Below, piece by piece: positions 16,075 through 24,161 of a stretch of DNA of 47,153 nucleotides. A model generated the notes under the pieces. It did no database searches and was not told the origin of the DNA. It saw only the letters and a program-made list of their open reading frames with translations. The stretch's first letter is position 1. Every line of letters starts with the position of its first letter. This stretch comes from Gammaproteobacteria bacterium. Its GTDB lineage: Bacteria; Pseudomonadota; Gammaproteobacteria; Arenicellales; Poriferihabitantaceae. The stretch covers positions 1-47,153 of the forward strand of contig JAJEAV010000062.1 of assembly GCA_022822625.1 (NCBI GenBank), given 5' to 3'. Made by a program: the position numbers and the translations under genes.

Positions 16075-17604
16075 TCAATAACTGGCATCCGGAAACGATC
16101 TCTTTCTAGTTTCGATAAATTCCAGCAATGCCTCATCAATCGCTGGATCAATGGGTGGTGCCTCATATTCCTGCAGCATCCGTTTCCAGATCGCATTTGC
16201 TCTGGCTGTCGCATCCAGACTGCCTTCAAGTTCCCATTGCTCAAAACTGTTGTTGTCGGCAATGGAAGATCGATAAAACGCAGTCTTGAAGTTATCCTGC
16301 GTATGTCCACAACCCAGATAATGCGATCCCGGGCCCACTTCTCGAATTGCCCTCAATGCCTGACCGTTTTCCGTGAGATCATAGCCATCTGCAAATACCC
16401 CCATCATGCCCAGTTGATCGGCATCCATGATTAACTTCTCATATCCCGAAACAAGGCCACCCTCCAGCCAGCCCGCAGCATGCAGAACAAAGTTGACCCC
16501 CGCCATCATTGTCGGCAACAAGGTATTCGAACTCTCATAGGCAGCCTGTGCATCCGTAATCTTTGAACCGCACAACGATCCACCGCTTCGAAAAGGTACC
16601 TCGAGACGCCGCGCAAGCTCAGCGCAACCATAAATCACCAATGCCGGTTCAGGTGTACCGAATGTGGGTGCTCCGGATTGCATGGAAATCGAGCTCGAAA
16701 ATGTCCCGAAAATAACCGGTGACCCCGGTCGAACCAACTGGGTAAATGCGATACCCGCCATTGCCTCAGCCAGAATTTGTGCCATGGTTCCGGCCACGGT
16801 TACCGGTGACATGGCTCCCGACAGGATAAACGGCGAGACAATACTGGCCTGATTGTTTCTTGCATAGACTTCCGATGCTCCGAGCATGGTCTCATCAAAA
16901 GTCATCGGAGAATTGGCATTGATGAGATTTACCAGCACCGTATTCTGGTCAACGTAGTCCGCACCAAACAGGATTTTGCACATCTCGACCGAGTCTTGAG
17001 CCCGTTCAGGATGGGTGACTGAACCCATAAAGGGCTTGTCGCTGTATTTGATATGGCTGTATACCATATCGAAATGTCTTTTGTTGACTGGCACATCCGT
17101 GGGCTCGCAAACCGTACCTCCTGAATGGTGAAGCGAGGGTAGCATGTAGGTCAGTTTCACGAAATTCCGGAAATCCTCAATCGTCGCATAACGCCGTCCT
17201 TTATCAAGGTCTCTGACGAATGGTGGCCCATATACCGGCGCAAACACCATGGAATTACCACCAATTGTTACATTGCGTCTTGGATTACGGGCTTTCTGCT
17301 CGAATTTGGAAGGTGCATTTTCCTGAATAATGCTTCGACACATCCCTCGCGGAAAACGGATTCGGTCGCCATCAATCTCTGCACCGGCTGTCTTGAACAG
17401 TTTTTTTGCCGGTTCATATCGGAAGTCAATGCCGATTTCCTCAAGAATCGTGTCGGCATTGTATTCAATCAGCTCAAGACCCTCGGTACTCAATAACTGG
17501 GCATTTGGGATCTGCCGATTCAGATAGGCGATACCGACAGATTCGGGATTTTGCGTTTCAGGGCGTCCCCGGCGGCCGCTGCGTTTTCTTGTGGATTTCT
17601 GCAT
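16075..17604 (-). CDS. mttB: Trimethylamine methyltransferase (MttB) family protein, non-pyrrolysine
   Basis: Cytoplasmic TIM-barrel methyltransferase that moves a methyl group from a quaternary or tertiary amine to a corrinoid protein. Start chosen at ATG 17604 (509 residues); the frame is open to a TTG at 17640. Family segments include NADTILEEIGIDFRYEPAKK, a central VTVAGTMAQILAEAMAGIAF and SGAPTFGTPEPALV. The full-length frame has no in-frame UAG, so it is not the pyrrolysine trimethylamine enzyme. Characterised non-Pyl relatives act on glycine betaine (MtgB), carnitine or proline betaine; the substrate here is unknown. The N-terminus is Arg-rich (RKRSGRRGRPE). It points toward the corrinoid cluster and is divergent from the GlxA-type regulator. 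Confidence 0.93.
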   Translation of the reverse strand: MQKSTRKRSGRRGRPETQNPESVGIAYLNRQIPNAQLLSTEGLELIEYNADTILEEIGIDFRYEPAKKLFKTAGAEIDGDRIRFPRGMCRSIIQENAPSKFEQKARNPRRNVTIGGNSMVFAPVYGPPFVRDLDKGRRYATIEDFRNFVKLTYMLPSLHHSGGTVCEPTDVPVNKRHFDMVYSHIKYSDKPFMGSVTHPERAQDSVEMCKILFGADYVDQNTVLVNLINANSPMTFDETMLGASEVYARNNQASIVSPFILSGAMSPVTVAGTMAQILAEAMAGIAFTQLVRPGSPVIFGTFSSSISMQSGAPTFGTPEPALVIYGCAELARRLEVPFRSGGSLCGSKITDAQAAYESSNTLLPTMMAGVNFVLHAAGWLEGGLVSGYEKLIMDADQLGMMGVFADGYDLTENGQALRAIREVGPGSHYLGCGHTQDNFKTAFYRSSIADNNSFEQWELEGSLDATARANAIWKRMLQEYEAPPIDPAIDEALLEFIETRKRSFPDASY

Positions 17605-17703
17605 GTGAATTGAAAAGACAAGGTCCTGAATCGAGTCCAAATAGCGGATAATAGAAATATGTCGAAAACTTTTCCTGTTTTATCACGACTTGCTCAGAAT
17701 AAA

Positions 17704-17732
17704 TTGCGCCATGCGTACAGTATAACGATAAT
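17704..17732 (+). promoter_or_regulatory. Candidate sigma70 promoter for the GlxA-type regulator
   Basis: TTGCGC (17704-17709) and GATAAT (17727-17732) are separated by exactly 17 bases, giving a predicted start near 17739 and a leader of about 20 bases before ATG 17760. It lies in the 155-base divergent interval with mttB. Found by eye from consensus similarity only. Confidence 0.45.
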
Positions 17733-17759
17733 TCACTTAAGCCAGAAACATGTTTGCCT

Positions 17760-18728
17760 ATGCAGGATCAACAACCACATAATCAAACTACTCGTTATGG
17801 TTTCCTGCTCCTGCCCGGGTTTTCGCTGACGCCATTTGCGGCAGCCCTGGATCCATTGCGCATGGCCAACCGGTTGTCAGGCGATGAGCTCTATGAATGG
17901 GTATTGCTTGGCAGGACCAAGCATCCTGTGACCTCCAGTTGCGGAATTCAATTCAATGTTACCAAACTCAAACACAGTGGTCATCTCGATACCATATTCG
18001 TATGTGGAGGGGTCCAGGTTGAGGACTGTGTCAGCAAACCGGTTCGTGACTGGCTACGCATGCAGGTCAAGAAACATGTCAAGATTGGCGCATTGTGTAC
18101 CGGCTCCTACATTCTGGCTGAAGCAGGCCTTCTGGAAGGTTATCGATGCACCATCCACTGGGAGAATATGGCGAGCCTGATGGAAAGGTTTCCCGACCTG
18201 ATCGTTAGTCCTGTGTTGTTCAAGGCCGATCGCAATCGCTATACCTGTGCAGGCGGCATTGCTTCGATGGATTTGATGATTTATCTCATAGCCCGACATC
18301 ATGGGCCTGTCTTGGCTAACGAAGTTGCCGAAGAGTTCATGCTTGAGAGAGTGCGTGACCAGAACGACCGACAGCCCACGTCGTTGCGGATTTTGCTTGG
18401 CGGCAGTCAACCCAGGCTGGCCGAAGCCGTGATCTATATGGAGAATAACAAGGAAGAATTACTGGGAATTGATGAAATCGCAAGGAAAATCGGTATCTCG
18501 AGGCGCCAGCTTGAACGGCTGTTTCGCAAATACCTCAACTGCAGTCCGATTGACTACTACAAGCGACTGAGACTGATTCAGGCCCGCCATCTTTTGCAGC
18601 AGACCGATATGCTGGTCTCGGAAATTGCCATGTCCTGCGGATTTAATTCCTCGAATCATTTCAGCATGTGCTATCGCGAACATTTCGGTTATCCGCCAAG
18701 TAGTGAAAGACGGCCTGCCTTAACATGA
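17760..18728 (+). CDS. GlxA-family transcriptional regulator (DJ-1/PfpI + AraC HTH)
   Basis: DNA-binding regulator, 322 residues. The N-terminal DJ-1/PfpI-like sensing domain spans ~1-190 (LLLPGFSLTPFAAALDPLRM; GALCTGSYILAEAGLLEGY) and the C-terminal AraC-type domain holds two helix-turn-helices (IGISRRQLERLFRKYLNCSP; VSEIAMSCGFNSSNHFSM). ATG 17760 is taken over the in-frame TTG at 17754. This architecture includes GbdR and CdhR, regulators of glycine betaine and carnitine catabolism in Pseudomonas. Its place divergent from mttB and near the corrinoid cluster suggests control of amine use. The effector is inferred, not seen. Confidence 0.92.
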   Translation: MQDQQPHNQTTRYGFLLLPGFSLTPFAAALDPLRMANRLSGDELYEWVLLGRTKHPVTSSCGIQFNVTKLKHSGHLDTIFVCGGVQVEDCVSKPVRDWLRMQVKKHVKIGALCTGSYILAEAGLLEGYRCTIHWENMASLMERFPDLIVSPVLFKADRNRYTCAGGIASMDLMIYLIARHHGPVLANEVAEEFMLERVRDQNDRQPTSLRILLGGSQPRLAEAVIYMENNKEELLGIDEIARKIGISRRQLERLFRKYLNCSPIDYYKRLRLIQARHLLQQTDMLVSEIAMSCGFNSSNHFSMCYREHFGYPPSSERRPALT

Positions 18729-18769
18729 AGAAATTAGACGATATTCCAGCTTTTTTGCCGTAATCCCCG

Positions 18770-20524
18770 ATGCCGCATCCCATAAAAGACCCCAGTAACA
18801 AGGAACTGTATTGGCGTTTGATCAAACACATGTTGCCCTATAAGTGGGTGTTTTTGGTTGCAATGATCGGAATGATCATGGGGGCCGCTACCGATACTGG
18901 GTTTGCCTGGATACTTCAGCCTCTGATGGATGATGGCTTTGTCGGGCGTGATGCCGACTTTATACGGATTATACCGATCGTATTATTGCTGATTGCCTTC
19001 GGGCGGGCATTCGGAGATTTTATCGATACCTACTGCATGAGCTGGGTATCGCGCAAGGTTATTCAGGATTTGCGTCAGGCCATGTTTGAAAACCTGATGT
19101 ATGCTCCGGCCGAATTTTACGACCGTGAGCCCAGTGGATCGCTGGTATCCCGGTTGACGTTTGATGTAGAGCAGGTTGCCAACGCAAGCGGTGCAGCACT
19201 CAGGATCGTTTTCAAGGATTTCGTCAAGGTGATATTTCTGCTCGGATTGATGTTCTATCTGAGTTGGCAGCTATCCTTGATCTTCATGGTAATTGTGCCG
19301 ATCTCCGCTTTTATCATGATCCGCACCAGCGAGAGCATTCGACGCATCAGTATGCGTGTTCAGGAAAGTGTCGGTGATATTTCGCATATCGCCAAGCAGG
19401 TCTTTCAAAGCCATCGAGTGGTCAAGCTGTTTGATGCGTATAACCATGAGAAGAACATCTTCTTCAATGTCAATAACCATAATCGACAGCAAATCATGAA
19501 ACGGGTGGTGATTATGGCCCTGAGTGTGCCTACTATCGTCCTGATCATGGGAGTTGGTGTGGCGGCAGTAATCTGGCTTGCCCTCGAATTTGAAGTCAAA
19601 CCGGGTGTTTTTACCTCCTACCTGGTAGCCATGACCATGGTAGTTGCTCCGGTCAAGAATCTACTGAGGATTAACGAAGTGATCCAGGCCGGAGTGGCGG
19701 CAGCCACCTCGATCTTCCGCATGATTGATCTGGAACGTGAGCCAGACACCGGAACCCGGTCCCTTGAAGAATTGGCTGGCAATGTCTCGTTTGATTCAGT
19801 ATCGTTTCGTTACAGTTCGGATTCTGTCGAGGTTATTCGCGATATCAGTTTCGATATTCCCGCGGGGGCAACCATAGCACTGGTTGGTCCTTCAGGGGCA
19901 GGAAAGTCAACACTGGCTTCAATGCTGCTTCGACTGTACACCCCAACAGAAGGACAGATCACGATTGACGGAATACCGATCAACGACTTGACCATCAAGT
20001 CGCTCCGTGACAATGTGTCCTTGGTTAGTCAGGATATCCTGTTGTTTGACGATACGCTGAGGAACAACATCACCTATGCTCGGAAAGGTTCGATTGATCT
20101 CCAGAGACTGGAAGAAGTCTGTGATGCGGCCCATATCACTGGCTTTGTGAAGGATCTCAAGGATGGGCAGGACACCTTGCTCGGTGAATCAGGTTTAAGA
20201 CTTTCCGGCGGGCAACGCCAGCGGGTTGCAATCGCACGTGCGCTTTACAAGGATTCCAGAATACTGGTGATGGACGAGGCCACCTCATCGCTGGACTCCA
20301 ATTCAGAGTTCTACATCCATAAGGCGATTGAGTGCTTGATCTCGGATCGCACTACTCTGGTTATTGCACATCGGTTAAGTACTGTCCAGAATGCCGACCG
20401 CATTTTGGTAATCAATCGGGGACAGATTGTCGAACAGGGTACCCATGAACAGCTCATCAAGTCCGGTGGACTCTATACCGAACTGGTCAATAGCCAGTTT
20501 ATCAAGCATTCGGATGAAGAATAA
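18770..20524 (+). CDS. msbA: Lipid A export ATP-binding/permease protein MsbA
   Basis: Inner-membrane half-transporter that flips lipid A-core, 584 residues, the normal MsbA length. The N-terminal domain has six helices (about 20-310). The C-terminal ATPase shows Walker A GPSGAGKST, signature LSGGQRQRVAIARAL, Walker B ILVMDEATSSLD and the switch AHRLSTV. The gene overlaps lpxK and precedes kdsB, the classic gammaproteobacterial msbA-lpxK-kdsB order, which makes the assignment firm over other ABC exporters. Confidence 0.95.
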   Translation: MPHPIKDPSNKELYWRLIKHMLPYKWVFLVAMIGMIMGAATDTGFAWILQPLMDDGFVGRDADFIRIIPIVLLLIAFGRAFGDFIDTYCMSWVSRKVIQDLRQAMFENLMYAPAEFYDREPSGSLVSRLTFDVEQVANASGAALRIVFKDFVKVIFLLGLMFYLSWQLSLIFMVIVPISAFIMIRTSESIRRISMRVQESVGDISHIAKQVFQSHRVVKLFDAYNHEKNIFFNVNNHNRQQIMKRVVIMALSVPTIVLIMGVGVAAVIWLALEFEVKPGVFTSYLVAMTMVVAPVKNLLRINEVIQAGVAAATSIFRMIDLEREPDTGTRSLEELAGNVSFDSVSFRYSSDSVEVIRDISFDIPAGATIALVGPSGAGKSTLASMLLRLYTPTEGQITIDGIPINDLTIKSLRDNVSLVSQDILLFDDTLRNNITYARKGSIDLQRLEEVCDAAHITGFVKDLKDGQDTLLGESGLRLSGGQRQRVAIARALYKDSRILVMDEATSSLDSNSEFYIHKAIECLISDRTTLVIAHRLSTVQNADRILVINRGQIVEQGTHEQLIKSGGLYTELVNSQFIKHSDEE

Positions 20525-21506
20525 ACTGCAGGCCGGGTGGATTACACCAGGATGGGTCAACTATGCGCTACTGCCCCTGTCATGGCTGTACATTCTCTTG
20601 CATGGCATCAAGGTCTGGATGTATCGTACCGGTCTGCAAAGAGCCGTCAGGGTTCCGGTTCCGGTGATCGTAGTTGGAGCGATAACAGTAGGGGGGAGTG
20701 GAAAGACCCCCTTGGTGATTACGATCGCAAAGCAGCTCAAGACCCAGGGCTATCGACCTGGTGTAATTATCCGGGGTTATAAAGGACAGTCCACCAGTTG
20801 GCCAAGATTGGTAAAACCCGATACACCAGTGCTGGAAGTCGGGGACGAGGCACTGTTAATTCGGGGGGCGGTCGATCTGCCGGTTGTAGCCGGTCCCGAT
20901 CGGGTACAGGATGCAAGGATGCTGATTGAGAAATGCAATTGCAATGTGGTTGTCAGCGATGATGGGTTTCAACATCTGTCCCTCCATCGGGATTTGAATA
21001 TCGTGGTTATTGATTCAGAGTTCGGGCTTGGTAACGGATGGTGTCTGCCAGCCGGTCCCTTGCGAGAACCCATGCGTGGCCTGAAGCGTGCAGACATCAG
21101 GGTCAGAAACGGGAGCTACGGGTATAAACATGAGGAAGAAGGCCATACAATGGACATGCGAATTCGGGGCATTCGCAATCTGTCAGATGGCAAGGCTATC
21201 GATATGGCTTATTTGAAGAATGATCCTGTGCATGCAGTGGCTGCCCTGGGCAATCCAGAGCGGTTTTTCAGGCAGCTTGAAGGCCTGGGGCTTGATGTCA
21301 TTCGACATTGTTTCATCGATCATCATTTTTATTCTGCCGGGGATTTGATGTTTGACGATGATCTGCCTGTCCTGATGAGTGAGAAGGATGCAATCAAGTG
21401 TCATGACCTTCCGCATACAGAACGCCTGTTTGTGGTTGAGGCCGAGGCCGTGATGCAAGATGATTTTTTTCGTGAGATAGAACGCTGTCTGGGCAAGAAG
21501 ACCTGA
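20514..21506 (+). CDS. lpxK: Tetraacyldisaccharide 4'-kinase LpxK
   Basis: Membrane-associated kinase that phosphorylates the lipid A disaccharide precursor at the 4' position. Start at ATG 20514 inside the msbA end (11-base overlap) gives 330 residues. An N-terminal hydrophobic helix (ALLPLSWLYILLHGI) is followed by the variant P-loop VVGAITVGGSGKTP and the downstream IIRGYKG and VVSDDGFQHL motifs of LpxK. The frame is open further upstream, but that extension lies inside msbA and is not expected to be used. Coupled to msbA. Confidence 0.95.
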   Translation: MKNKLQAGWITPGWVNYALLPLSWLYILLHGIKVWMYRTGLQRAVRVPVPVIVVGAITVGGSGKTPLVITIAKQLKTQGYRPGVIIRGYKGQSTSWPRLVKPDTPVLEVGDEALLIRGAVDLPVVAGPDRVQDARMLIEKCNCNVVVSDDGFQHLSLHRDLNIVVIDSEFGLGNGWCLPAGPLREPMRGLKRADIRVRNGSYGYKHEEEGHTMDMRIRGIRNLSDGKAIDMAYLKNDPVHAVAALGNPERFFRQLEGLGLDVIRHCFIDHHFYSAGDLMFDDDLPVLMSEKDAIKCHDLPHTERLFVVEAEAVMQDDFFREIERCLGKKT

Positions 21507-21529
21507 ATAATCGAAAACCGTTTTTTCAC

Positions 21530-22279
21530 ATGGGCAATCCCTTTCACATCATTATTCCGTCCCGTTATGCCTCGACCCGCCTTCCCGGCAAGGCCTTGGA
21601 GGATATTGCTGGAAAACCAATGATTCAGCGTGTAATCGAGCAATGTCGGAAGAGTGATGCGAGTAGTGTTGTCGTGGCGACTGATGATGAAAGAATTGCC
21701 GAAATCGCCAAAAGATCCCAATCCATTCCGGTGATGACCTCGGGTCACCATAGTTCAGGGAGTGAGCGGATTGCCGAAGCTGCCGGGATCATGGGCTTTG
21801 ATGATCATGAGGTGATTGTAAATGTGCAGGGTGATGAACCCGGTATGCCACCGTCCCTCATCAATCAGGTTGCTCACGCTGTGCCCGAGTGCGGTCTTTG
21901 GGCCATGTCAACAGCTGTCACACCCATCCGGTCAGAATTAGAAATGATGGAGTCCTCGGTGGTCAAAGTGGTCGTGAATGCGGGAGGTGGTGCGCTTTAT
22001 TTCTCACGAGCCCCGATTCCGTTTGACCGCAATCGGAATGAGTCGAATCTGGCCTATGCAAAACGACATATTGGAATATATGGCTATCGGACCGAATTCA
22101 TTCGGGACTATGCACGGATGACCCCTTGTCCACTAGAGGGGATCGAACAACTCGAACAGTTGCGGGTGCTATGGCATGGAGGTCAGATCAAGTGTGTGCA
22201 GGTGGATAATCCGCCTCCAACTGGCGTTGATACCGAACAGGACTTGAAAGCCTTTCGTAGCTGTTTTTCCTCAGAGTAA
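21530..22279 (+). CDS. kdsB: 3-deoxy-manno-octulosonate cytidylyltransferase KdsB
   Basis: Soluble enzyme that activates KDO as CMP-KDO for lipopolysaccharide core synthesis. The 249 residues match the usual length. The CTP-binding start IIPSRYASTRLPGKAL, the VVVATDDERI strand, the VNVQGDEP motif and KRHIGIYGYR are all present. It follows lpxK by 23 bases in the lipid A/KDO group. Confidence 0.95.
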   Translation: MGNPFHIIIPSRYASTRLPGKALEDIAGKPMIQRVIEQCRKSDASSVVVATDDERIAEIAKRSQSIPVMTSGHHSSGSERIAEAAGIMGFDDHEVIVNVQGDEPGMPPSLINQVAHAVPECGLWAMSTAVTPIRSELEMMESSVVKVVVNAGGGALYFSRAPIPFDRNRNESNLAYAKRHIGIYGYRTEFIRDYARMTPCPLEGIEQLEQLRVLWHGGQIKCVQVDNPPPTGVDTEQDLKAFRSCFSSE

Positions 22280-22365
22280 TGTCATGGTTATTGCCGGTTT
22301 TGCACTCGCGGGCATGTACATCCTGGCCTGAATCTGGTTTCTCTCAATCGATAGCCTGGCCAATC

Positions 22366-23205
22366 ATGAATAATTCAGGAATTCTGTATGTGGTTGCCAC
22401 CCCGATAGGTAATTTGTCCGATTTGGGCGAGCGGGCGCGAGTGATCATGTCTGAGGCTGATCTGGTGCTGTGTGAAGATACCCGGCAGACCACCCGGTTA
22501 CTCCAGGCATCCGGGATAACAGCCAAAACCCGATCATTTCATGAGCATAACGAAAACAAGTTGCTAGGGTGGGTATTGCAACGGTTATCGGATGGACAGA
22601 ACATTGTGCTGGTTAGTGATGCGGGGACACCGTTGATTAGCGACCCCGGATTCCCATTGGTCCGGGAAGCTCGCAACCGGGGACTCAGAGTATCTCCCGT
22701 TCCTGGCCCGAATGCGGCGATTGCAGCCTTGAGCGTTTCCGGTATACCTTGCCATCGCTTCTGTTTTGAGGGGTTTTTGCCATCTCAGGCAAAGCGACGT
22801 CAGAATGCACTTCGCGCACTGAGAAAAGAATCCCGCACTCTGGTTTTCTATGAATCCAGCCATCGGGTAGAGGAGTGCCTGAAGGATATGGTTGATGTAC
22901 TGGGTCCAGATAGATCTGTCATGGTTGGCCGGGAAATTACCAAGATTCACGAGACGTTTTTCCTCGGGAGTCTTGATCAAGCACTGCATTTCACACGTTC
23001 AGACGAAAACCAGAGAAAAGGAGAATTCGTACTGGTGGTGGGTGGCAATCCCAATGTTGATCTCGAATGGCAGAGAGCTTGTGAACTCTTTGACCGTTTG
23101 TGTCCATTGCTTCCCTCAAGTGAGGTCAGCCGCATAGTTTCTGAAACATTCTCGGTGAATCGAAAACGACTGTACAGAAGAATGATTGAGCAAAAGAAGG
23201 GCTGA
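22366..23205 (+). CDS. rsmI: 16S rRNA (cytidine1402-2'-O)-methyltransferase RsmI
   Basis: SAM-dependent tetrapyrrole-methylase-fold enzyme that modifies C1402 of 16S rRNA. ATG 22366 is preferred because it places YVVATPIGNLSDLGERA at the N-terminus as in all RsmI; the open frame reaches back to 22279 but adds unrelated residues. Further motifs: LCEDTRQTTRLL, VLVSDAGTPLISDPG and VPGPNAAIAALSVSG. Length 279. Neighbouring rnpB is about 200 bases downstream, an order seen in other gammaproteobacteria. Confidence 0.95.
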   Translation: MNNSGILYVVATPIGNLSDLGERARVIMSEADLVLCEDTRQTTRLLQASGITAKTRSFHEHNENKLLGWVLQRLSDGQNIVLVSDAGTPLISDPGFPLVREARNRGLRVSPVPGPNAAIAALSVSGIPCHRFCFEGFLPSQAKRRQNALRALRKESRTLVFYESSHRVEECLKDMVDVLGPDRSVMVGREITKIHETFFLGSLDQALHFTRSDENQRKGEFVLVVGGNPNVDLEWQRACELFDRLCPLLPSSEVSRIVSETFSVNRKRLYRRMIEQKKG

Positions 23206-23372
23206 TTTTGCCAGAAACCGATTGCAGGATTCCAGGGAACCCAAAGGGCAAGCAGACTTCAAGTCCAACTCATCCAGTTATTACCAGGATTTTCGAATCG
23301 AAAGGTCCGAAATGCAATCGTATTCGAGCGTTACCGGGGTGATTGAAATGTGGATTCCCATCAAAAAAGTCA

Positions 23373-23402
23373 TTGTTTTAACCAGCCTTTCAGTGGTAGC
23401 AT
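23373..23402 (+). promoter_or_regulatory. Candidate promoter of rnpB
   Basis: TTGTTT (23373-23378) and TAGCAT (23397-23402) are 18 bases apart and would start transcription about six bases later, at the first base of the P1 helix (23408). The match to consensus is partial, but the spacing relative to the mapped RNA end is right. Confidence 0.45.
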
Positions 23403-23407
23403 TGAGC

Positions 23408-23757
23408 CCGGGAGTTGGCCAGGCAGTCGCAGTATCGAATATGGTATTGAGGAAAGTCCGGGCTCCACAGGGCAGGGTGCCAGGTAATGCCTGGGCGATG
23501 TGAATCGACGGCCAGTGCAACAGAAAATATACCGCCTTCGGATTTTTCGGGGGTAAGGGTGAAATGGTGCGGTAAGAGCGCACCGCGCTTTTGGCAACAG
23601 AAGTGGCAGGGCAAACCCCACCTGGAGCAAGACCAAATAGGGATCCTAAAGTTGTGGCCCGCATCGGATCCGGGTAGGTTGCTTGAGGTATCTGGTGACA
23701 GGTATCCCAGATGAATGGCTGCCCAAGACAGAACCCGGCTTATCGGCCGACTCCCGG
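23408..23757 (+). ncRNA. rnpB: RNase P RNA (M1 RNA), bacterial type A
   Basis: Catalytic RNA of RNase P, which trims tRNA 5' ends; about 350 bases. A perfect 13-bp P1 helix (one G-U) closes the molecule: 23408-23420 with 23745-23757. Inside are the universally conserved GAGGAAAGTCCGGGCTCCA (CR-I, near 23449), AGGGTGCCAGGTAA, the CAGTGCAACAGA block, the AGAGCGCACCGCG block, GGCAAACCCCACCTGGAGCA and near the 3' end CAGAACCCGGCTTATCGGC. It lies downstream of rsmI in the same orientation. Limits were set from P1; the mature ends could differ by a few bases. Confidence 0.95.
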
Positions 23758-23852
23758 CCCTTTGCAACACACCATCACTCAATGATGAACAACCTCTACA
23801 GGGTGCTGCACTTCATGGTGGAATTCGGGGCTTCCTGTATTCTGCACAGATT

Positions 23853-24045
23853 GCCCTTGAAATGAGGTAAGTTCATAGTGGTTTTTGCAATCTTGAGGGA
23901 TAGAATGTTCAGGTGGCCTTGTCATTTTGGGGTTGGTGAAGTGTTCACCCAATGGGGTGCAGTCCGGAAAAACACTATTTCGCCAGCAATCCTTTAATTG
24001 AACAAGGTTTTTTACTTTTTCTTGATTCCTGTTTTTCGATTAGGG
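23853..24045 (-). repeat. Dispersed relic repeat, copy C (inverted, diverged)
   Basis: On the minus strand this reads CCCTAATCG, AAAACAGGAATCAAG, AGTGTTTTTCC, TTGGGTGAACA, AAGGCCACCTGAACATTCT and ATTGCAAAAACCACTATGAA. It matches copy B (10036-10235) in the same order and at near-identical spacing, with more substitutions. It sits between rnpB and the Liv operon, its left-end edge 14 bases before the -35 box of the predicted Liv promoter. Confidence 0.75.
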
Positions 24046-24059
24046 GTTAGGAGTAACAG

Positions 24060-24088
24060 TTGATAATAAAGTGATGATTGCAGATAAT
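24060..24088 (+). promoter_or_regulatory. Candidate sigma70 promoter of the Liv-type transporter operon
   Basis: TTGATA (24060-24065) and GATAAT (24083-24088) with a 17-base spacer, each matching consensus in five of six positions. This leaves a leader of about 65 bases before GTG 24162, with a GAGGA ribosome site just upstream of the start. The promoter lies immediately outside the edge of repeat copy C. Confidence 0.65.
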
Positions 24089-24161
24089 ATTGTGAAGTTG
24101 TCGCCACTCAATTCTTGATGAGCGTGGTCAATATAGAATACTGACTTGAGGAATAAAAACT

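Noticed and set aside
16075..17604. Pyrrolysine-containing trimethylamine methyltransferase
   Set aside because: The frame is full length with no in-frame TAG, and no pyl genes are visible. It belongs to the non-pyrrolysine branch.
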